In this document: piece by piece, positions 47,669 through 56,669 of the stretch
Position numbering within the stretch: the first letter of the stretch is position 1
Layout: each line of letters opens with the position of its first letter
Assembly (NCBI RefSeq): GCF_904846525.1
Contig: NZ_CAJHAZ010000006.1
Coordinates: 124,001 to 188,000 of the forward strand
DNA from: Psychrobacter sp. 1044
GTDB lineage: Bacteria; Pseudomonadota; Gammaproteobacteria; Pseudomonadales; Moraxellaceae
DNA: 64,000 nt
Reading direction: 5' to 3'
The notes under the pieces: generated by a model
Seen by the model: the letters and a program-made list of their open reading frames with translations, nothing else
Told to the model about the DNA's origin: nothing
The model's database searches: none
Translations under genes and position numbers: made by a program

Positions 47669-48790
47669 ATGGACATTGATAAACTATTGCAGTTAATGAT
47701 CAATAAAAATGGCTCGGACCTTTTTATTACCGCTGATGTAGCGCCTTCCATGAAAGTGAATGGCAAAATTTTGCCTGTTGGTAAAACGCCTTTAACCGCT
47801 GAGCAAACCATGCGATTGGTCAAAGGCGTCATGACACCCAACCAGCAAAAAGAGTTTGAAGAGACCAACGAGTGCCAATTTGCCATTGCTGATGAAGCAC
47901 AGCAAGCACGTTTTCGGGTCAGTGCCTTTATACAGCGTGATATGGCAGGGATGATTTTACGGAAAATTGAGAATAAAATTCCGACTGTCGAAGAGTTGCG
48001 TTTGCCGCCCGCGTTAAAAGAGTTGGCAATGAAAAAACGCGGTATCATTCTGCTTGTGGGTGCAACGGGTACAGGTAAATCAACGACCCTTGCTTCTATG
48101 ATCGGACACCGTAATCAAAACTCGCATGGTCACATCATTACCATCGAAGATCCTATCGAGTTTGTCCACAAACATCGTGGTTGTATTATTACCCAGCGTG
48201 AAGTTGGTATCGATACCCATTCATTTGAGGCAGGGCTAAAAAACACGTTACGCCAAGCACCTGATGTTATTTTGATTGGTGAGATTCGTAACCGTGAAGT
48301 CATGAGCTACGCGATCCAATACGCTGAGACAGGGCATTTGGTGTTTGCAACCTTACACGCCAACAACGCCAACCAAGCGATTGACCGTATCATTCACTTT
48401 TTTGAAACCAGTCGCCACAATCAGTTATTTATGGATTTGTCGCTCAACTTGCAAGCCATTATTGCGCAGCAGCTCATCCCAACTCCTGATGGTAAAGGAC
48501 GCCGTGCGGCTATTGAGATTTTATTGAACTCACAGCTGATTAGTGACTATATCCGTAAAGGCGAGGTTCATGAAATCAAAGATGTCATGACACGATCGCG
48601 GGATAGCGGCATGCAAACCTTTGATCAGGCTCTTTTTGACTTATATGAGCAAGGAGAAATCACCTATAAAGAAGCCATTCTTCATGCTGACTCTCCTAAT
48701 GATTTACGCCTAAAAATCAAACTCAGTAGTAAGAATGGCACCGCCAATCTGGATGAAGGTGCGGATAACTTATCATTAGATATTAGTTAA
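47669..48790 (+). CDS. pilU: Type IV pilus retraction accessory ATPase PilU
   Basis: 373 residues. PilT paralogue that assists retraction. Walker A GATGTGKSTTLASM, TIEDPIEFVHKHRGCIITQREVG, Walker B VILIGEIRNREVMSYAIQYAETGH, His-box FATLHANNANQAIDR, and the C-terminal LLNSQLISDYIRKGEVHEIKDVM. AGGTACGAT before the ATG. Order pilT-pilU is the standard one. A terminator shared with fur follows. Confidence 0.96.
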   Translation: MDIDKLLQLMINKNGSDLFITADVAPSMKVNGKILPVGKTPLTAEQTMRLVKGVMTPNQQKEFEETNECQFAIADEAQQARFRVSAFIQRDMAGMILRKIENKIPTVEELRLPPALKELAMKKRGIILLVGATGTGKSTTLASMIGHRNQNSHGHIITIEDPIEFVHKHRGCIITQREVGIDTHSFEAGLKNTLRQAPDVILIGEIRNREVMSYAIQYAETGHLVFATLHANNANQAIDRIIHFFETSRHNQLFMDLSLNLQAIIAQQLIPTPDGKGRRAAIEILLNSQLISDYIRKGEVHEIKDVMTRSRDSGMQTFDQALFDLYEQGEITYKEAILHADSPNDLRLKIKLSSKNGTANLDEGADNLSLDIS

Positions 48791-48839
48791 GCATGGCTTT
48801 TGAGCGTTGTTATTCGTTTTTGCCATAAAAACTTATAAG

Positions 48840-48868
48840 AAAGCCCTCATATTATTATGAGGGCTTTT
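48840..48868. terminator. Bidirectional terminator, pilU / fur
   Basis: Stem AAAGCCCTCAT / ATGAGGGCTTTT between convergent genes. Confidence 0.88.
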
Positions 48869-48938
48869 CCTATTTTATACATAGCGATAACGCAATAAAA
48901 ACGATATCAAATGTAGATCATGCTCACCTATTAAAAAA

Positions 48939-49373
48939 TTACTTGATGCTATCCCGACACTCTTGGTCATTACAAATACCGTATAGCACCAATGAATGAC
49001 CTGATAACTTAAATCCATGCTTTTCTGCGACTTTAAGCTGCTCTTCTTCGATGACTTCATTATGAAATTCTATAATCTTGCCACAAACGTCACAAACCAA
49101 ATGGTCATGATGGCCTTCTTGGGTAATCTCAAACACCGATAAATTATTTTCGAAGTTATGACGCTCGACGATACCAGCTTGTTCAAACTGTGTCAGCACT
49201 CGGTAGACAGTCGCTAAACCCACATCTTCACCTTGCTCTATCAATGCCTTATAAACCTCCTCAGCACTCATATGATGCAACTCTGCACTCTCTAGTAGCT
49301 CTAAAATCTTGATGCGAGGTAAAGTGACTTTTAATCCCGCTTTACGTAAATCTTGATTGGTAAAAGAAGCCAT
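48939..49373 (-). CDS. fur: Ferric uptake regulator
   Basis: 144 residues. Iron-responsive repressor. Winged helix in residues 1-80 (KAGLKVTLPRIKILELL, VGLATVYRVLTQFEQAGIVERH); metal-binding region HHDH (88-91), Cys94-x-x-Cys97 and a C-terminal Cys134...Cys139 pair that may bind structural zinc. AGGG before the ATG. It is divergent from bamE, as in Pseudomonas (fur-omlA). A near-palindromic AT-rich site 57 bp upstream of the start fits a Fur box and suggests autoregulation. Confidence 0.97.
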   Translation of the reverse strand: MASFTNQDLRKAGLKVTLPRIKILELLESAELHHMSAEEVYKALIEQGEDVGLATVYRVLTQFEQAGIVERHNFENNLSVFEITQEGHHDHLVCDVCGKIIEFHNEVIEEEQLKVAEKHGFKLSGHSLVLYGICNDQECRDSIK

Positions 49374-49700
49374 AATATCCCTTCTGACTGTGACAGTCTT
49401 AGCAAATAAAGAACCTAAAATATGAGATAAATAATCGTTAATGATTATTTTTTATAGTATATGAAACATTTTAATAACAGCAGACTGGCTGATTTGACGT
49501 GATTTCCAAGCCTGTTATTTTCTATAATAATCCTAACGCAAGTCTATGAATTTAAAATATAAATAATAAAATGACTCAGGTAGCATTTGGTAAATAATGT
49601 CGTAAGTGGTAGGAAATTGCAAGTAAATGACGTATCATTTGTCCAAGATTGTCGGCCAGACTCGCATTAACAACCTCTGGCTGCGCCTAATTCATTTCTT
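49374..49700. other. Divergent fur / bamE promoter region
   Basis: 327 bp; contains the Fur-box-like palindrome at 49430-49449 and otherwise no recognisable feature. Confidence 0.6.
49430..49449. promoter_or_regulatory. Candidate Fur box
   Basis: AATAATCgTTAAtGATTATT is a 20-bp palindrome broken at a single symmetrical pair, close in pattern to the Fur consensus GATAATGATAATCATTATC. It lies between the divergent fur and bamE genes, where autoregulation is expected. Confidence 0.55.
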
Positions 49701-50120
49701 ATGAGTCATCTTACCATGATAAAGACATTAACTTTTCGTCCGTTAAGCCCTACAAGCGTATTACGCAAGATTGTCATAACCAGTATGCTTAGCGCTACTG
49801 TCGCTATGTCTGGCTGCTCATTATTGAGTGTTTATAAGATTGATTTGCCACAAGGCACTGCCATCACTCAAGAACAAGCGCAAAAACTGCAAGTGGGTAT
49901 GAATCAAAACCAAGTTCTCTATATCCTTGGTAGCCCAGCTATTAGAGACACCTTAGAACCTAAGCGTTGGGATTATATTTACGATTACAAAGCAGGGACA
50001 GAAGGTAGCCGCAAAGGTATTGCTGACGTCAAAAATGCCAGTCAGCACTTAATTATCTACTTTGATAATAATGGTTTGGTCAATCGTATTGAAGGTATCG
50101 AAAGCCTGCCTGCCTCATAA
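49701..50120 (+). CDS. bamE: Outer-membrane assembly lipoprotein BamE
   Basis: 139 residues. SmpA/OmlA family lipoprotein of the BAM complex inserting outer-membrane proteins. Signal peptide ends at the lipobox MSGC. The mature part has YKIDLPQGTAITQEQAQKLQVGMNQNQVLYILGSP and RWDYIYDYKAG, diagnostic for the family. Divergent from fur, the classic fur-omlA pair. The ribosome site is weak; a second ATG five codons in is an alternative start. Confidence 0.93.
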   Translation: MSHLTMIKTLTFRPLSPTSVLRKIVITSMLSATVAMSGCSLLSVYKIDLPQGTAITQEQAQKLQVGMNQNQVLYILGSPAIRDTLEPKRWDYIYDYKAGTEGSRKGIADVKNASQHLIIYFDNNGLVNRIEGIESLPAS

Positions 50121-50164
50121 TCAAGAACGGCAACTGGCTTTAATGATAGATGGCGCAACATCGC

Positions 50165-50479
50165 TTAAACTCGAGATTTATTTTTGCGCTGAGACATGGG
50201 ATCAGCGCTTAAGCTGCGATATACTTCGATACGATCAAAAGGCTGCAAGCGATAGCTGAGCGGCTGTTTTTGTGCATAGATACCCACATGCCAACGCTTC
50301 GCCGTTGGCGTGGTAATATCTGCCACTTGCTCACACCAACGTGCTAACGCTGGAAATTTCACCAACCATCCTGCCTGCCTCAATGCCTCATACAAACTTG
50401 TTTCATCATTAACTTGTAGGGTCAAATAATGCTGACATTTTCCATCTTCAGCATATGCCAAATAAACAGTCATTAGCAT
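50165..50479 (-). CDS. rnfH: RnfH family protein (UPF0125)
   Basis: About 104 residues. Ubiquitin-like small protein: VYLAYAEDGKCQHYLTLQVNDETSLYEALRQAGW, HVGIYAQKQPLSYRLQPFDRIEVYRSLSADP, matching RnfH/YfjF. Family function is unclear; RnfH is encoded with the Rnf complex or with a bam/ratA locus in other bacteria, and bamE next door fits the latter. The frame stays open 45 codons further upstream, into the preceding gene, but the conserved domain begins at this ATG. Start uncertain. Confidence 0.82.
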   Translation of the reverse strand: MLMTVYLAYAEDGKCQHYLTLQVNDETSLYEALRQAGWLVKFPALARWCEQVADITTPTAKRWHVGIYAQKQPLSYRLQPFDRIEVYRSLSADPMSQRKNKSRV

Positions 50480-50532
50480 GGTCTGCTCAGATGACGGCGC
50501 ACAATTATTATCAGATTGAACGCCATTAGCAG

Positions 50533-51675
50533 TTAACTCAACCACTGCATCACCCAACCTATCAATGCCAATAACAGTGCTAGTGGCACAATCAAACGAA
50601 TCGCTATTCGCCATAAGTTATAAAACGCTTCATTGCCAAAATTTAATGACTTACGCAGATGACTAATTTTCATCTGCCAACCCGCAAAGATAGACAGCAA
50701 TAATACCGCTATGCTGCTAATAATCACTAAAAGTCCGACCAGCCACACAGTTGGTATGATAACGACTAACAAAAGCGCCAAGACAAAGGTTAATACCAAA
50801 CTGACCAGTAGCCCAAACTTGTGCGCTAATTGCTGGGTACTATAATGCAGCAAATAGCTGGCGACAAATAACACCCCTATCCAATACGATAGCTGTCCAA
50901 TCGGTGGCAATGCCATGCCACTAATAGATAACGCCACAACCCCAACGAACAATTGTAATATCCAAATCGGGAGTACCAATTTGGTTGCCCGATACTCACT
51001 CGGCGCACGGCTGCGAGCAGGTTTTTGCGCATTGATATTGTCTGTGTCTACTGCTGTTGCCACTTGGTTCGTTACCAAGTTTTGACCAAACCAGTATAAG
51101 CCTGTGCCTGCACCCACACTAACCAACGCTAACGCGACTGCACGCGCCCATTCATTTAAGCTGATATCAGTCATCGCAAAGTCAATATTGGGTAGGCCAT
51201 TTGCCACGCCTAGCAACAAACCTATCACCATTAATCCTAGGCCAATCGGTAACGGTGCAACGCCCAATAAACTGAGTAACACAGCAATGACCATCAAGCC
51301 AGCAGCGATCACAAAATCTGGTATAGCAGGAGCGCTATTAAGCTCCGTCAATGCCGCCAAAATACCTGTGCTCGCGCCTGAGACCACTAACGCCGCAATC
51401 AGAATAGAGACCAGCGCGGCGAGCCAACCAAAACTACGCCATATTGGGCTGGCATCTGCTTCGCGAGTAAGCTTTTGCATCCCTGCTAATGGCGCATCAA
51501 CACTACGGTAGGCTAAGGCAATTTCCGCATAAACAACGGGCAAGGATACCAATACCATAGCCAATAGCCAGAGTAACCAAAAGTCAATCTCACCAATGGA
51601 TGCTGGTGCAAACCAACGAAACAGCAGTAGCGGTAGCAGTGCCGCGATAAAATAAGAAGCATAACGGATCATCAT
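50533..51675 (-). CDS. NSS-like multi-pass membrane protein
   Basis: 380 residues with roughly ten hydrophobic segments. The second segment region LLAMVLVSLPVVYAEIALAYRS and the later ISLNEWARAVALALVSVGAGTGLYWFGQNLVTN recall the LeuT-fold sodium:neurotransmitter symporter family (P-L-x-x-x-E-x-x-x-G and the helix-6 to helix-7 region). The match is loose, and the canonical glycine-rich helix-1 sodium site (N-x-W-R-F-P) is not evident, so transport activity is uncertain. A hydrophilic loop near residues 210-235 contains ARSRAPSEYR. It sits upstream of rnfH on the same strand and is probably cotranscribed. Confidence 0.6.
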   Translation of the reverse strand: MMIRYASYFIAALLPLLLFRWFAPASIGEIDFWLLWLLAMVLVSLPVVYAEIALAYRSVDAPLAGMQKLTREADASPIWRSFGWLAALVSILIAALVVSGASTGILAALTELNSAPAIPDFVIAAGLMVIAVLLSLLGVAPLPIGLGLMVIGLLLGVANGLPNIDFAMTDISLNEWARAVALALVSVGAGTGLYWFGQNLVTNQVATAVDTDNINAQKPARSRAPSEYRATKLVLPIWILQLFVGVVALSISGMALPPIGQLSYWIGVLFVASYLLHYSTQQLAHKFGLLVSLVLTFVLALLLVVIIPTVWLVGLLVIISSIAVLLLSIFAGWQMKISHLRKSLNFGNEAFYNLWRIAIRLIVPLALLLALIGWVMQWLS

Positions 51676-52121
51676 AATCTAAATCCAAACGATCTAATAC
51701 CTTTCACAAAAATGAGAATAGCTAGGAAAACGAGTGTCCGTACTACGTATTGTAGACGAAACAAGTTTGACACCGCTAATCATAGTCTGTGGGTTTGGTA
51801 TAAAGTGAATAACGATAATTTATCATGATACAGAGCAATGATAGGCCTCTGTAAGCAGTTTTATTTTATATAGTCAATTCAATTTAAAAGATGCACAAGG
51901 TAACCAAAAGCAAATATCTATTCAATACTTCAAGCGGGATTAATGCAGCGACTCTTTTATAATGGAGTGACTATAAGGTCTCTATAATATAAGGGATGAA
52001 CAGTTATAAAAAAACCCCGAAATCGGGGTTTAATAATGAAACAATGGCGGATATATGGTCAAGTGCTTATTAATTTCAGCGAGGTAACGTGCATTAGCCA
52101 CTCGTAGCTGATATCAATCAA
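51676..52121. other. Spacer with cytochrome c4 terminator
   Basis: 446 bp between two minus-strand genes. Contains the terminator at 52010-52033 and presumably the promoter of the NSS-like gene. No gene seen. Confidence 0.5.
52010..52033 (-). terminator. Cytochrome c4 gene terminator
   Basis: Stem AAACCCCGA / TCGGGGTTT with a two-base loop; T-run on the minus strand. Confidence 0.82.
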
Positions 52122-52790
52122 TTAGTGAACAGCACTGATATAATCTGACAAGATACGAATATCACGATCCGACAGTTTCGATGCGACTGTCTGCATCATG
52201 CCCATATCGCCTTCTTTCGCAGCATCATTGACACGTTTTTGCTCATCACTATCAACATCATCAACACGGCCAGCCGCACGGAATAGTTTTAGCTGAGTTG
52301 CGATGTACTGTGCATGCTGACCACCTAAGCGTGGAAATGCCGCCCAAGTATTACCAGCAGCATCTGGACCATGACAGCCTGCACAACCGATGACACCGCG
52401 TGACTTATCACCACCTAAGAATAGCTTAGTGGCTTCTTGGTTGGTCGCAGGATTACCAAATCCAACACCCCAAGGCGCTTGGCTAGCATAATAACCAGCA
52501 ACGTTGGCTAAATCTTGCTGCGATAAGTTTGCAACTTGTGATTGCATAATACCGTTCTTGCGATAACCTGCTTTAAAGTTGACCAACTGCTTGTAAAGGT
52601 ATTTTACGTTTTGGCCACCCAAATTAGGCTGCGCAGGGACAACGCTGACACCATCAACACCATGACAAGCAGCACAAACCGTTTCTGCAATTTGCTTACC
52701 GGCATTGACGTCGTACTCAGGAACAATAATAGCAGCTTGTACGCTGAAACTTGCAACGCATAAGCTGGCAGCAGCGATTAACTTTTTCAT
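52122..52790 (-). CDS. Cytochrome c4 (di-haem)
   Basis: 222 residues with a cleavable signal peptide (MKKLIAAASLCVASFSVQA). Two haem c sites: CAACH near residue 43 and CAGCH in the second half; Met ligands are likely in NGIMQSQV and GDMGMMQ. Periplasmic electron carrier to terminal oxidases. The start at 52790 has AGGA upstream; the longer frame lacks a site. It lies with cytochrome c5 and engB as in Pseudomonas. Confidence 0.93.
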   Translation of the reverse strand: MKKLIAAASLCVASFSVQAAIIVPEYDVNAGKQIAETVCAACHGVDGVSVVPAQPNLGGQNVKYLYKQLVNFKAGYRKNGIMQSQVANLSQQDLANVAGYYASQAPWGVGFGNPATNQEATKLFLGGDKSRGVIGCAGCHGPDAAGNTWAAFPRLGGQHAQYIATQLKLFRAAGRVDDVDSDEQKRVNDAAKEGDMGMMQTVASKLSDRDIRILSDYISAVH

Positions 52791-53128
52791 TGATACAAAT
52801 CCTACTAGCTCGGCGTAAGCATTATTTAGAGTGATTGCACTGATAAGATACCTTATATAAACCACCCTACTATTGGTTAGGTAGGTATATGTTTTAAGGT
52901 CTTGGCCACAAGCAGTCTGAAAGTACTTACTAACATCAGGGTTTATTTTCGATTATTATAGCAAGACTTTGTAGCATTTGCCTACTTAATCGTCACATCC
53001 ATCAGTTTTTCTAACACATAGACAAGTATGCCAACAAAAAACAAAAAGCGCTTACAGGTTAAAAACCCCAGCGCTTTTTTAAGTTGTTTTATAGTGTGTC
53101 GTATTGTGTTGCTTTATCGGTCAGCGTC
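52791..53128. other. Spacer between cytochrome c4 and c5 genes
   Basis: 338 bp holding the cytochrome c5 terminator at 53043-53081 and the promoter side of the c4 gene. No gene seen. Confidence 0.5.
53043..53081 (-). terminator. Cytochrome c5 gene terminator
   Basis: Stem AAAAAGCGCT / AGCGCTTTTTT with a loop of about 17 bases; T-run on both strands. Confidence 0.7.
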
Positions 53129-53464
53129 TCACTTACTCATGTACTCAATCAACTTACGATAATCATCGTCGCTACAACTGTTACAAAGACCACCAGCAGG
53201 CATCTGCGTCATACCACTTTTAACAGAATTAATAAGTGTCGGCATGCTTTTTTGTTTGATAAGCTGTTGCCATTTGGCACTATCACCTTTTTTGATGGCG
53301 TTCAGCGCCCCACTATCGTGACAGGCAGCACATGAGTTATCATAGGTGGCTGCAATATCAGCAGCATTAGCGCTAGTCATGATGGCACTACTGAGCAGTA
53401 ATACCGCTCCGCTACCTACTAAAACTCGATAGGTCTGGCTAAAAAGTGCATTGATTGAAACCAT
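53129..53464 (-). CDS. Cytochrome c5-type monohaem protein
   Basis: 111 residues. Hydrophobic N-terminus (VLVGSGAVLLLSSAIMTSANA) as signal peptide or anchor, haem site CAACH near residue 46, Met ligand likely in GMTQMPAGG, and the cytochrome c5-specific Cys pair CNSC near the C-terminus. Periplasmic electron carrier. Very strong AAGGAGG ribosome site. Neighbour of cytochrome c4. Confidence 0.92.
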   Translation of the reverse strand: MVSINALFSQTYRVLVGSGAVLLLSSAIMTSANAADIAATYDNSCAACHDSGALNAIKKGDSAKWQQLIKQKSMPTLINSVKSGMTQMPAGGLCNSCSDDDYRKLIEYMSK

Positions 53465-53873
53465 AGAACACCTCCTTTTGATGCTTCTCTCGTTTAATCA
53501 ATCTTGCTATTAAACGTCGTTCGTTCAATATATCTTATTAAACATTGTAACAATGTATGTCGTATAAATATAGATAAATATAGTTTGGCTTTGGTAACGC
53601 ATGAATAAAAGCGGCAACTTGCTCTAATGAGCGCTTATTTTAATGGTATTCTGTCATTTATGTGATGCTAATCATAGTTATTTCAATAAGTAAGATAAGT
53701 AATAGTATAGAATAGTCGATAACTTGAAATGACTGTGTTTATGACCAATAAACATTGAAAGTTATGATGAATAACTTCGTAACGATTTTTTGTCTAATGC
53801 ACTGTCTTCTCGACAACCAGTTGATTAAAATTTTATAACCGTATCCAATTTCTTAAAGATTAATGAGCCATTT
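53465..53873. other. Divergent promoter region, cytochrome c5 / engB
   Basis: 409 bp, AT-rich, no gene or clear site recognised. Confidence 0.45.
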
Positions 53874-54662
53874 ATGAGTACCCCGTTTACTGATGTCGCC
53901 GCCGAACATGCATTGTTCAACACTAAATCTCGTCAAAAAATTCAGCAAACTGAGTTTATGATGTCAGCGCCTACTTTTCGTCTCTGCCCACCCGATATGG
54001 GCTTAGAAGTTGCCTTTGCAGGACGCTCAAACGCAGGTAAATCCTCTGCTATTAATGCCTTAACCAACCAACGCCAACTCGCACGCTCATCTAAAACGCC
54101 TGGTCGTACACAGATGATTAACTTTTTTAGTATTGGTGATGCTGATAGACGTTTGGTGGATTTACCAGGTTATGGCTACGCAGCGGTACCGCTTGAGATG
54201 AAAAAAGAATGGCAGGTTGAGCTAGAAGAATACTTGGTGGCGCGCTCAAGCCTTGCAGGTTTGGTGCTCATGACTGATATTCGTCATCCATTGAAATTCT
54301 TTGACGAGCAAATGCTACGTTGGGCAAATGATGGCGAATTGCCAGTGCATATCTTGTTAACCAAAGCAGATAAGCTAAAGTATGGCGCATCTAAAAATGC
54401 GTTACTTAATACTCGTAAAAGACTGAAAGAACTGGGATTGAACTGTAGCATTCAGCTATTTTCAGCACTAAGAAAAGAAGGCCTTGATGAGCTGGCTGGT
54501 GTCATGGGCAACTGGTATGAGTATCAGCTCGATGCAGACAAAATCATTGAATCCTCTTTTGCGTTACTAGAAGGCGCTGAGTTGGAAGAAGCGATCGAAA
54601 AAGATAACATCGAAAAAGACGCTATTGAAAAGGAAAGTACTCAGAAGGATAGCACTCAATAA
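53874..54662 (+). CDS. engB: Ribosome-biogenesis GTPase EngB (YihA/YsxC)
   Basis: 262 residues, against about 200-215 for typical family members. GTPase needed for large-subunit assembly. G1 GRSNAGKSS (50-58), G2 around Thr75 in SKTPGRTQ, G3 DLPG (96-99), G4 TKAD (163-166). The extra length is a charged tail after residue 230 with repeated IEKD units, encoded by short DNA repeats that run past the stop. Synteny with cytochromes c4/c5 supports the assignment. Confidence 0.95.
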   Translation: MSTPFTDVAAEHALFNTKSRQKIQQTEFMMSAPTFRLCPPDMGLEVAFAGRSNAGKSSAINALTNQRQLARSSKTPGRTQMINFFSIGDADRRLVDLPGYGYAAVPLEMKKEWQVELEEYLVARSSLAGLVLMTDIRHPLKFFDEQMLRWANDGELPVHILLTKADKLKYGASKNALLNTRKRLKELGLNCSIQLFSALRKEGLDELAGVMGNWYEYQLDADKIIESSFALLEGAELEEAIEKDNIEKDAIEKESTQKDSTQ

Positions 54663-54675
54663 GGATAGTGCTCAA
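54629..54675. repeat. 15-16-bp tandem repeats across the engB stop codon
   Basis: Three degenerate units AAGGAAAGTACTCAG, AAGGATAGCACTCAAT and AAGGATAGTGCTCAA. The stop TAA is formed at the junction of units two and three. Confidence 0.75.
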
Positions 54676-54709
54676 AAATAAAACAAACAAATATCATCGT
54701 CTCCAAGTA

Positions 54710-54748
54710 AAAAGGGTTTATCGTTATTATCGATAAACCCTTTCTTTA
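54710..54748. terminator. Bidirectional terminator, engB / HAD gene
   Basis: Stem AAAGGGTTTATCG / CGATAAACCCTTT flanked by A and T runs. Confidence 0.88.
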
Positions 54749-54776
54749 TTATCATTTTTTAGCATTTAAAAATATT

Positions 54777-54820
54777 TTTATTTAAGTGCTTTTATTTAAG
54801 TGCTTTTAGTTAAGTGCATA
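54777..54820. repeat. 14-bp tandem repeats across the HAD gene stop codon
   Basis: On the minus strand: GCACTTAACTAAAA, GCACTTAAATAAAA, GCACTTAAATAAA. The first unit carries the last codons and stop of the HAD gene. Confidence 0.75.
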
Positions 54821-55523
54821 GTAGCTCAGCCAATGCTTGTGGCGTGTCAACCTGATACGTGGGTTGCTGTGCGGCGAGCTCTGCAGGTGATGCTGTACCA
54901 TAATTCACCGCAACACTGGTCATGCCCAGTCTCGTTGCCATTTGGATATCGTAGATACTGTCACCGATGAAAACAGCATCGGCGATTTGCTGCTGCGTAT
55001 AATCCAAAATATCGGTCAACATCTGCGGATCAGGTTTTGAGCCTGCCTCATCGGCACAGCGGGTCATCACAAAATAATGGTGGCTCTCTGAAGCATCTAA
55101 TACGCGGTCTAAGCCCTTTCGCTTTTTACCAGTTGCAACCGCGAGGCTTTTCCCTTGGGCTTGTAGGGTCTGCAACATCCCTTCTATCGGCGCAAAAAGC
55201 GGTGTACTGTGGCTGTTGGCAATATAGTGGTCTGCATAGCTTTGCTGAATCGCAAGCTTTTGCGTGTCATTGGCTTGCGGATACAAAATCTCAATGCCAT
55301 TCATTAAGCTCAGCCCAATGATGTCTTGTACTGCTTTATCGGTCGTCTGAAAACCATGCGCCTCTCCTGCCACATGCATTGACTCAACGATTAATCCAAT
55401 GGAATCCATCAGCGTCCCATCCCAATCAAAAATAATCAGCGTCTTGTCCGCTAAACGATGACTGGCTGATAACTGAGTTCCTTTGGAAGCGCTAGAGATA
55501 CTAGCGACAGATTGATTGCTCAT
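54810..55523 (-). CDS. HAD-superfamily phosphatase (phosphoglycolate-phosphatase-like)
   Basis: 237 residues. HAD motif I IFDWDGTLMDS with the nucleophile Asp near residue 33, motif II VATGKKRKG, motif III Lys in GSKPDPQML and motif IV FIGDSIYDIQMA. Cap type C1 (helical), as in Gph-like enzymes. Substrate unproven; the position after rluC matches a HAD gene found next to rluC in Pseudomonas. A Ser-rich leader of about 25 residues precedes motif I. About 120 bp separate it from rluC upstream. Confidence 0.88.
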   Translation of the reverse strand: MSNQSVASISSASKGTQLSASHRLADKTLIIFDWDGTLMDSIGLIVESMHVAGEAHGFQTTDKAVQDIIGLSLMNGIEILYPQANDTQKLAIQQSYADHYIANSHSTPLFAPIEGMLQTLQAQGKSLAVATGKKRKGLDRVLDASESHHYFVMTRCADEAGSKPDPQMLTDILDYTQQQIADAVFIGDSIYDIQMATRLGMTSVAVNYGTASPAELAAQQPTYQVDTPQALAELLCT

Positions 55524-55643
55524 AAATAGACCTTAACGAATATCAATAATAAATGGTAGATACGAAAACGTCACGGCGACTTATTAAGAAAAATAAGCGT
55601 TCGTGACGTTTAAAGTTAATGCTTAAAAATTTTATTTGGCGAC

Positions 55644-56669
55644 TTATTCAGGCAATTTAACTTGCTCTGGCAACCAATCTGCCATGTCATCTGGTAGCGG
55701 TGCAGTAATAGTTTCATAGCCTGGAATGTCTAAACGCCACGCATGCAGACACAGGCGATGGACGCCTGATTTATCGTGCACATTATATTTATCATCACCC
55801 AAGATAGCGTGACCAATATGCGCCAAATGCACACGGATTTGATGAGTGCGACCGGTTAGCGGTTTGGCTTCAATTAAACTCACTGGCTGATCAGCAATCA
55901 TAAAACGACCATGAACGACGATATCCGTCTGGCTTTCCTTAGATTGCGGATCTTGCGCATCTACTTTGACGCGGCGTTCACCACTAGCAACTGTATAGCG
56001 TAGTAATGACGCATCAATGCGTTGCTCATTTAATGCTGGCTGACCTTTGGCGATACATAAGTAATGCTTCTGGATGGTTTTATCGACAAGATGCTGTTGC
56101 AACGCTTTTAGCGCTGAGCGTTTTTTAGAAATCATCAATAGACCTGAGGTATCTTTATCAATGCGATGTATCAGCTCTAGGTATTTTTTACCTGTCACTT
56201 CACGCATGGCTTCGATAACACCAAAGTCCAAACCACTACCACCGTGAACGGCGATGCCAGAAGGCTTATTCAGCACTAGCATTCCTTCGTCTTCATACAC
56301 TACGCGCGCTAACAAGTTTTTAGCAAACTCGGCACTGATAATTGGTTTTTCGCGGGTAGCAAGTACCACTGGCGCGATACGTACCACGTCTTCACGCTGT
56401 ACTCTATCGTGCGCTTTGCAGCGTTTATTATTGACCCGAATCTCATCTGAGCGAATCATTTTATAGATATGCGGTTTTGGCAAACCTTTTAAACGGTTCA
56501 GTAAGAAATTATCCAAGCGCTGATCGTGTTGATGGCGGGTTACTTCAAGATAATTTACCTTACCAAAGTTGCTGATTTCATCATCAGCGCTTTGCGGGCG
56601 TGTTTTACTATTAAAAATAGCAGGGGCTTCATGGGTAGGTGCGTCGTCAGTCATTTTTGGCTTCGTCAT
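55644..56669 (-). CDS. rluC: 23S rRNA pseudouridine synthase C
   Basis: 341 residues. RluC of E. coli modifies 23S positions 955, 2504 and 2580. An N-terminal S4 domain (QRLDNFLLNRLKGLPKPHIYKMIRSDEIRVNNKRC) is followed by the RluA-type catalytic domain with Asp in ELIHRIDKDTSGLLMIS; LTGRTHQIRVHLAHIGHAILGD closes it. A 30-residue polar leader precedes the S4 domain. Divergent from rne, as in enterobacteria and pseudomonads, which supports RluC over RluA/RluD. Confidence 0.95.
   Translation of the reverse strand: MTKPKMTDDAPTHEAPAIFNSKTRPQSADDEISNFGKVNYLEVTRHQHDQRLDNFLLNRLKGLPKPHIYKMIRSDEIRVNNKRCKAHDRVQREDVVRIAPVVLATREKPIISAEFAKNLLARVVYEDEGMLVLNKPSGIAVHGGSGLDFGVIEAMREVTGKKYLELIHRIDKDTSGLLMISKKRSALKALQQHLVDKTIQKHYLCIAKGQPALNEQRIDASLLRYTVASGERRVKVDAQDPQSKESQTDIVVHGRFMIADQPVSLIEAKPLTGRTHQIRVHLAHIGHAILGDDKYNVHDKSGVHRLCLHAWRLDIPGYETITAPLPDDMADWLPEQVKLPE

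Noticed and set aside
51104-51511. 135-codon plus-strand frame antisense to the NSS-like gene
   Set aside because: Composition typical of the complement of a hydrophobic coding region; no start site or family.
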